Source: Kappaphycus alvarezii (lineage: Eukaryota > Rhodophyta > Florideophyceae > Gigartinales > Solieriaceae). From it: a DNA stretch of 64,000 nucleotides. Position 1 is the stretch's first letter, and each line of letters starts with the position of its first letter. Below are positions 56,947 through 64,000 of this stretch, one piece after another. The translations under genes and the position numbers were made by a program. A model generated the notes under the pieces. It did not search any database, was not told the origin of the DNA, and worked only from the letters and a program-made list of their open reading frames with translations. The stretch lies in contig NADL03000481.1 in NCBI GenBank assembly GCA_002205965.3, positions 496,001-560,000 of the forward strand. Reading direction: 5' to 3'.

Positions 56947-58908
56947 TTATATTTTCGATTCATTGACAAACTCAACAACAAGAATTCTAAATAGAACTGC
57001 GACCGCATAAATGGATAAAAATGAATACTTATGCAAGCGAAGCGTGACTTCCAAAGAAGGTACTTGCGTGAATTCCTTGATGTAGTTTGCCGCCACTTCG
57101 AAGAGGTTAATGAATCTAGATAGTGAACGCCTTTCTTCCTTCTCACTCCTCCTTTCCTTAGAGTCTCCGGGTACCACGCTCACATCATAGCATGCGACAA
57201 TTATGAAATCTTCATGCTTAGTGTATAATTCCTCCAGTTTCCTGTTGTTAATAACATCAATGTTCTTTTTCGTACCTACTGCCTTTCCTTCTTGTGCCTC
57301 ATCAACTTTGTGGTAAACAACGCGCATCCGACTCTCCCCGTTCAACGATGGTGAGTACTCACCGACAAAACCAAACTCAACCTTATTCTGATCAGGAGCT
57401 CCATTCAATCGATTCCAATCGGTTAACAAGAATCCCAAATCAGTGAAGAAGCTTATCTTTACTTTCTCGCGAGACTGATGAAGATGAGCACAGTACAGCT
57501 TGTAAACGACCCTTGCCCCGTGAACTGCAATGTCGTACTGTGACGGCTCTTCTCTCAACTTTTCCGTTCTCGCTCCATCACGCCTTGTATCAAAAATGTT
57601 CCGTGCTGCTTTTATATGGTTGGTACCAACGTACCCTTTCTTAAGCCAAGCGGGTCGCTTGATTCCGGTCTCGATGCTCTTCCGTAATGTGCTCGTCATG
57701 AAACTGTTATTCTTGACCGTCTCATTTTTTTGAATATCGGTATCGATTGCTTTTCCGAGTTCATTGCTTTCAATGAAAGTCTCGAACTGGTTGTTTTGAA
57801 CATTTAGAACTGTACCAGTGATGAATCAGAACCGAAAATCGCAGTGAGCCAGCCCTACCCCGTGATGGTCCAAATACTTTGCCTTATCGGTGGGAAGGCT
57901 AAATATCATAGTGAGGATTGCAGATGCCACTGATTCAGCCATCGCAGCCATTCTATCATTTTCAACGCTCTCATTGATAAGGTAATGAAACTTGTAGCAT
58001 GTCACGAAGGAGAAGTTTTCAGTACTGAAAACAAGTGTCGAATGTGGAATTTAACGATAAAAAGATCGCCTCTTTGGTTTTGGATTTGCATCTCTGGGTC
58101 TTGCCAGTCCCAATTGTCGAAACAAATAAAACGGTGTTGATCTTCGTATCAAGCTCCCTTAAATGAGATCTTAGATCGGAAATGTCAGTACTGACTAACT
58201 CGTGGGCGCTAACAACTTCCATACGAATCTTTTTGCAAAGTTCTTCTCCAAATGAGTTCAGTAATACCTTCAATCTATCGACCTTGAGGGGGCTGGAAAG
58301 GAATGAATTAAACTTCTCACTGCATGGTAATTCTGTTCTCGTCGACACGCGCAATTCTTCTTCACCATAAAAGTCTATCCGATTAGCGCTAGGGGATATT
58401 CTCTCCTTGATAATATGCCATTCTCCGAGTTGCTGTAATCTTTTCGAAGCATGTCACGTGTAAGAGCCGGTGAAAGAAGAGGAGTGCGTAGACCAGTACT
58501 GGCTGCAGTGTTGATACTTGTGAATTTCGATGCTTTCGCATCCTCAATCCCATTATCGGTGTCCTTATCGGAATCTGAAACTTTTGGATTGTGCGCATTT
58601 AATACAATTCTTCTCTTCAATAAATTTTGTCGATCACTGCATCGGGACACGATATCTTCCTCATCTGGAGAGACGCGCTTCCTCCCAACCGCATTTGTCG
58701 GTTGTCTCTGCGTAGCAGCAGCAGTGGCTAAGACATCGAGTAGAAAAGCGCCTACTTTCTTAGGAGAAATTCTTCCTGTTTGTTCAATATTAGGATTCCA
58801 ATTCTGAAAAATAACGCCATTCTTCGGGGAATTCGGTGATGTAAACCTCTGTTTCTGCGCTGCAGCTTTTGCATTTCGTTTCTCAAGAGTTTGCTTGTAT
58901 GCTGCCAT
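56947..58908 (-). pseudogene. Unknown protein gene, about 640 codons, interrupted
   Basis: It starts at ATG 58908 (MAAYKQTLEKRNAKAAAQKQ) with a basic, disordered N-terminal region (58375-58908). A helical middle follows (LKVLLNSFGEELCKKIRMEV, ISDLRSHLRELDTKINTV), then SFVTCYKFHYLINESVENDR and a C-terminal domain (56947-57699) with VKISFFTDLGFLLTDW and KVEFGFVGEYSPSL. All parts read in the same order with normal protein composition, but about three interruptions split them. I do not recognise the family. It could be a host gene, or a mobile-element protein given the surroundings. It points away from the plus-strand gene that starts near 59395, with about 490 bp between the starts. Confidence 0.45.
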
Positions 58909-59394
58909 TCTCTATACAGAGGTTTTGTTTCGTCTTGTTCGGGTAGGCTTCATACTGAAGCTGGTATAAAGTCGTAGTAGGTAGACTGCTAAGCGCCCAA
59001 GAAAAGTCTTTACTTCCTGATTTTGACGTAGGCACCAGTTGGTCACAGGTATTTGGGAAGGGACTGCTTAAGAGCAATGAAAGATGAATTGATGTTCGTC
59101 CGGTGGGTGGTGGAGTAATATACCAAGTACCTCTTCTACCTATTTGGCTGGGTGGCGTTCAAGTACGTACCTCAGCTTATTTTTTTTATTTTTCGAAACC
59201 CATGATTGGGAGTTGAGCGTGAAATCTCGTTAAACATCGCAATTCCTGTTCCAGGACACTAGTAGCAGGGATCGGCTGGGAGTCTTCGAAACGGTACATT
59301 TCCTTTGGTTGTCTTGCTTTTTCGGTTGTTGCCGCCACGACATCATTCCAATATCGATCTGAGTCCATTATACTGGACTATTTCATCACGGAGA

Positions 59395-60380
59395 TGGACA
59401 TCCCTTCAGTAGACCAGGAAGAGTTTTCGAGGCCTAGGAGATCACTTGGAGATGCGTGCTTCGAAGAAGCTGTCATCCCCAATCGTGGAGATATAATTCA
59501 ACTGTTGTGAGAAATGGACCACTTGGATGAAAAGCCCGAGGTGTGATGTTCCGCGGATGTTCTGTATATCAAAGAGTACTCTTCAGATTCCAGCGTTGGG
59601 TATGGCGTGTTGTTGTATCTAGAAGGAGATGGTTTTTCTAAGGAAGTTCATGAAGTTGATTTCCTACAGCGCCGACTACTACGACATCATAATGAATATA
59701 GCGATGACGACGAAAATCCAACCCTATCATGGCGATTCGGCGGGTATCAGAGACATCGTCCACTGTTCCGGTCGACAGGCCATTCTTCGGACCGAGACTG
59801 GCTTGGTGCTGTCCAAGGTAATTTGAAGAAACGAAGATCTTCGAGTAGTGATACCCAGAAAGATCTGCGAGGTACTGAAGACGACTTGCGAAAAGTGAGA
59901 GATTCGTACGCATCTCTCGTCGTTCAACTGGAACCAATTCGTGTTGTATTATTACAACACAAGCAACGCATACAAACATTAGAATCTGGACCATCCATGG
60001 AGTTGAGGGATATGGAAGAGGGAAAGAAAGTATTGAAGTCCCTGTACAGGGCTATCGCACTTAGGTGCGAGAAAACACTGAAGCAAGGGATAACAGAACA
60101 GAAGCTGAATCTAGTTCTATCAGGAAACCCTGTGTTTTGTGACGCATACATGCAGAGGTGTTTGAGGACCAGAATCCCTTGCAGTTTAGAAAATTTCTCT
60201 GTTGTGTCGAAGATTATTCGAGGGTTGATAAGTTCCACGGAGGTTCTTCAGTTTTATCCAAGTTTCTCGGAAACGCAGTTTCCTTCAGGAAATAGCTCAT
60301 TGTTCATCGTAAAATTTTCTCAGTTCTCAGCATTCTGCGAATGTACGTACTGTACATACACTCCCGGAATGATAGGTTGA
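59395..60380 (+). CDS. Unknown coiled-coil-containing protein, interrupted 5' end
   Basis: The main frame is 59607-60380. Residues about 75-130 (LKKRRSSSSDTQKDLRG, then EDDLRKVRDSYASLVVQL, LLQHKQRIQTLES) have a charged heptad-like pattern that suits a coiled coil. Later helices include VLKSLYRAIALRCEKTLKQG. An upstream frame from ATG 59395 (MDIPSVDQEEFSRPRRSLGD) seems to belong to the same gene, but a stop and a frame change lie between 59500 and 59600. The last residues run into a GTACGTACTGTACA stretch near 60341, so the natural end may be spliced. It is divergent from the unknown gene on its left. No family recognised. Confidence 0.4.
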
Positions 60381-60992
60381 GCATGTTTCGAAAGTTTGGA
60401 AGTGGGAGCGCGGGGGAAATGATGAGAGTGCTCGGCACATTTGCATACGGGAAGCAGGAAACGGACTCCTCGGTCCTTTACCTCGGTGCAAGTTCAAATG
60501 AAGATTAAATATCACGAACATGTGATGGAGCTGGTACCAGCGACATAACTCAAACAAAATCACAGGACCCTGAATCGTGCAGGGATAACGGTGTTTTTAA
60601 CTTCTTCATGATGCGTTGGAAGCGTGCCCCTGAGTTGTGGAAAGGATGGTCTTCGGAGCTCCGCCATGATGGTACCATTCATGGCTTCCTTGAGTTTATT
60701 CTTGCTTTTGTCCAGACACACGGGAGCGAGAATTGTATTGAACTAGGCGGGCGGGCGCATGATCGCTTCATAATGTCCAGCGTGCTGGGAGATATTTTGT
60801 AGTTGCTCTTGAGATCAATACGGCCTCCGTAGATGTAAGTGCTTCATGGCTTGACCCTTACCTTGGCCATGCATGTTGAAGCACAATGCTACTGTGGGCC
60901 TTCATCATGCCCTACAAATTACGTTCTGAGTGGGGAAACAGTGAACACAGCACCCCCACTCAGAGCATGGTAATGGACTTGCTCTATTTAGA

Positions 60993-61232
60993 ATGAAATG
61001 TCATTTCTTAATCGCATTTGCATTGGTGCTCAGCGTTGCGCAAGGTGCTGCCATGCAGTCATGCATGATGATTGCGCAGTTGCGTTATTTTAATTATTAT
61101 TTTGCGGTAATTTTAATGGATTTTTTTGGAAGTGCGTTCGTAGTGTTTGCCCACTATACGCGATGTCCCAGATGCGGATTCAACAATCGCGTAGTCTCAA
61201 AAGAAAGATTTAGAGTGGAAAAAAATGCGTAG
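60993..61232 (+). CDS. Possible small secreted protein with signal peptide
   Basis: A 79-residue frame from ATG 60993. The start (MKCHFLIAFALVLSVAQG) has the basic, hydrophobic and small-residue parts of a signal peptide. A second hydrophobic stretch (YYFAVILMDFFGSAFVVF) and a CPRC motif follow. No family is recognised, and the frame lies between repeats, so it may be chance. Confidence 0.25.
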   Translation: MKCHFLIAFALVLSVAQGAAMQSCMMIAQLRYFNYYFAVILMDFFGSAFVVFAHYTRCPRCGFNNRVVSKERFRVEKNA

Positions 61233-61304
61233 CACTAGAGTCAATAAGCCCTTTATCCTGCTTGACATGTTTAATAACCGCGAGACGACTGCGGAATATG
61301 TATT

Positions 61305-62400
61305 TCAGTTTGGCCATGAAACCGTATCGGCGTTCTGAAAATTCTGCTTGCTCACGATTACTAGCTCTAGGCGGTGGAAGTGGCGGTAGTTGGTTCTGGG
61401 CCGATGGCCCAAATCCATAATGGTTTGCTTGTGGCCCTCCATGGTGATATCTAGACTGATTGTAAGGCCCGCTGCTATTCTTGTCATGGTATTGATAGTG
61501 CTCATTCCCATATCCTGATTGAACCCTTGAATAAGCACCATTACCGCGACCATGACCACGACCAAGACCACGACCACGACCTTGAATACCGTACCTGCGT
61601 CCGCGATGGGCATTACCTTGACCACTTGCCCTCTAGCAACATTCAGAAGCAAAGTGTCCCAGTTTTCCGCAAACATAACAGAGATCTTTACTGTTGCGGT
61701 TGGGTTTTCTAATGCGACCACTCATTCTTCTGTTATTTCCAATGCCTGAGTTACTGTTATTGTTGCTCTTAGCGGCGTTTGCGGAAAGAGGACTTGGAAT
61801 GTTGGGTTTCGGAGGATCTTGATTCTTGCGGCGAGAAATTTCGGCGTTGAAAGATACTACTATCCTGTCAAAGGTGACGTCGGAAACATGAGACATCATG
61901 GTAATTGGTGCGAACGATTCAGGAAGGGTACGGAGTAACTTAGTGGCGTTCTCATTTTCAGGTACCTCGACGTCGTCAGTTGCAAGCTTGCTAAAAACGT
62001 TCTGCTCAAGATGCTTCTCCCAGTCATCGTCATCCTTGAACTTGAGCGTATCCAGTTCGGTTCGAAGGTTCAAAACGGCTTCTTCATTCGACATAGTGTA
62101 CTTGCTCTCGATTTCATCTCAGAGCTCCTTAGCGCCCTTGCTTTTGTCGTCAATTATACTACGTAGCTTAGCTTCCAGAGTAGAACAGAGAGTAAGGACA
62201 ATATTGCTCTTAGCCTTAACGAAGGCTTCGAGCCATCTTCAGCGTGCGGATGCGGACACATTTTATGGCTCTGAAGTAAGGCCGAGAACTTCGAAGTCAT
62301 TGCGACGCAAGTACGCGTACATTTTGCGCCGCCATCCGATTTAGTCTTCAGAGCTATTGAGCTTTGACAAATTTGTGATGGGGTCATTTTCTGTGTTGTC
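61305..62400 (-). mobile_element. Copia gag remnant (fossil)
   Basis: Minus-strand gag: a start-like piece near 62290-62400 (MDNTENDPITNLSKLN). Then the gag core at 61633-62094 (LKFKDDDDWEKHLEQNVFSKL, ATKLLRTLPESFAPITMM) and a zinc knuckle CYVCGKLGHFASEC near 61640. A Gly/Arg-rich piece follows to about 61305. No reverse transcriptase or integrase is present, so the element is truncated. The core is fairly well kept, with about three breaks. Confidence 0.8.
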
Positions 62401-62520
62401 CATCACTGTGCAAGTGACGATATAAAGGCTTTAGTGGCAGATTGTCGTTGCGGCGATGCTACCATGAAAGGAGGTTACCTAGTTTATTCGTGTCGTCGCG
62501 TGTTCTGGGTGCTAAGTACC

Positions 62521-62621
62521 CGAACAGTCCCTCCGATCATCTCCCATCTTCCACGGTGGAACGGAATACATACTCAGATATTGTTTTGCCTTTCCACTGT
62601 AATGATCTGTAATGTGCTACC
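62521..62621 (-). repeat. Second copy of the pogo-element end region
   Basis: The sequence is about nine-tenths identical by eye to 46639-46739, with shared runs such as CCGATCATCTCCCATCTTCC and GGTGGAACGGA. The likeness continues about 20 bp past the CCACTG-TA end proposed for the pogo element at 45.1-46.7 kb. Confidence 0.75.
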
Positions 62622-64000
62622 TTGTCACAGAAATGCTAACCGGGTGGTCCACATCGGCCACGTGCAAAGGGGTATGGGACACGATAGCGTTCGCAAGACG
62701 ACCAGACCATGTGACTAATGCGTCGGTATGTTCTCGTTCTGATAACCCCACCAGACGTATGCAATTTTCCGACAAGGTTTTTGAAGTGATTGACCCATAT
62801 AGTGGTATAACCCGGGTAATACTGAACCATGTATTTCTATTTCAAATATTGGGAGCCAAAGTAAACACAATATCAATATGCAACGAGCCCGTAGCCACTT
62901 TTGAATTACCCGTGCTTATTATGATACTCAGTTATTGCGTAATTACTGCATATTTTCAAATAAACTTTTCCTCAACCCCATCACAAGATCAACTCCACAC
63001 ACATCGTATATACCAGTAAGCCTTCAAAAAATACGAGATGACCAGTCAAAAACTGCTGAATGCTGATCTAAAACAAACCGCCATTCCCGTGCTCTCTCGG
63101 GCTGCTGCAACAACACATTACGGCTGTTTGCAGCAATCGTTATTGACTGTGAGCAATACCTGGCAAGATATGAGACATCAAACCCCAAAGAAGACAGCAA
63201 CGACGAGAAAAATTCAAACTACCCATTTTTTAATGCATTTAATGAGTGCGATGTGGGACAATCGGTTCAGCAAATGACAAGCTTCGATGCAGCTGAGTTC
63301 CACTCAATTTGGAATATGCTCTCGGAAACCAGCAATTCCTTCTACACCATTAGGCTGGACGTGAATACTTATACAGTGGGAAAGATCTGTTCCTTATGAC
63401 ATTAGTGGTCCTCACACATGGTGAGAAACTTTGTCGTACTTCCTCGAGTTTTTGGGATGAAATCGCAAACGTTCGAGCGCCTAGTTATAAAGTTTATCGA
63501 TATTATTAGTAGGTATGCGTATACCAAATATATAAGTGATTTTGCAACAACGATGAATTCTATAGATCTATAGAATGATGGTGTGAGGTTTCGAAACTGT
63601 CCTACTGCTCGCTGTTCAAATCAGCCTTATCAGCAACGAAATGGATTGGGAACGCGTACAGCACCCCTTCAATAAGTAAAAGCCAGCAACAAAGTTACAT
63701 CCACGTGGAGACCATCAACGACGACCCGTGAAGTTGACCGTCAGCAGAGGTCCCCGAACTGAGTAGCACGAAACAGATCAATATTCAGTAAACTACTTAC
63801 AACGCTTGGACCACTACACACATCTACCTGCGCGCATGATAAGGCCCCGCCGCCCGTCTCGAAATACTCCCTGCCGCCCGATCTGTCCCTTCCACCCATG
63901 CGGGCATGAAAAATCTGTGAGGTAGACCCATGCGAGGCATCCAATGTCGCCAAGTTGCACTGCCAATAGCGATTAAGTTGTCTAAACTTTGTCAGCACGC
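62622..64000. other. Stretch without a supported gene
   Basis: Plus-strand open stretches at 62612-63019 and 63038-63277 and a minus-strand one at 63741-63998 have no recognised domain. Nothing else was seen. Confidence 0.4.

Noticed and set aside
1-64000. CRISPR array or satellite array
   Set aside because: No set of regularly spaced identical repeats was found; only short microsatellite-like motif clusters and one two-copy tandem repeat.

Overview
The window looks like nuclear DNA of a repeat-rich eukaryote with a plastid, most likely a red alga of the Chondrus/florideophyte type. This is an inference from gene content, not a database match. The supports are nuclear copies of a plastid-type RNase R/II (RNR1) and of the bacterial repair protein UvrB, both with extended basic N-termini; a coproporphyrinogen-oxidase-like gene with two short GT-AG introns (111 and 108 bp); and a dense graveyard of Copia, Ty3, hAT, Harbinger, pogo, mariner and LINE copies. 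No rRNA gene, complete tRNA gene or CRISPR array was seen.

Layout. 0.4-2.7 kb holds LINE and Ty3 fragments on the minus strand. 2.7-5.8 kb and 11.35-14.4 kb are AT-rich and look empty. 6.3-9.8 kb is a decayed Copia element, followed by a hAT fossil (10.1-11.35 kb) that carries a purine-rich repeat in its middle. 14.4-18.97 kb is a two-gene PIF/Harbinger transposon with a Myb-like gene and a dead transposase facing each other. 19.2-24.5 kb holds two Copia fossils. 25.48-30.99 kb is a structurally complete Ty3 element with paired 329-bp LTRs and a perfect 5-bp target duplication. 31.0-32.0 kb is a Tc1/mariner copy and 32.3-34.2 kb a LINE-like reverse transcriptase plus endonuclease.

34.9-44.2 kb is the host-gene island: a small membrane protein (+), RNR1 (-), a CPOX-like gene (+), a membrane protein of unknown family (+) and uvrB (-). 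Clusters of the short palindromic motif TACTGTA/GTACAGTA sit at both edges of this island and between its divergent gene pair. RNR1 and uvrB would both act in the plastid (RNA maturation; excision repair) and CPOX is normally plastidic too, so the island has a plastid theme, though nothing shows an operon-like link.

44.9-64 kb returns to mobile DNA: a pogo-like element (45.08-46.72 kb), a Copia fossil (46.8-49.0 kb), a Tnp2/Plavaka-like transposase divergent from a Gly/Tyr/Arg-rich protein (49.7-52.4 kb), two LINE copies joined tail to tail (53.0-55.2 kb), two unknown divergent genes (56.9-60.4 kb) and a Copia gag remnant (61.3-62.4 kb).

A recurring technical point is that RNR1, uvrB and probably the Gly/Tyr-rich gene change frame exactly at short homopolymer runs while the protein sense continues. 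This suggests either homopolymer errors in the assembly or recent single-base indels.
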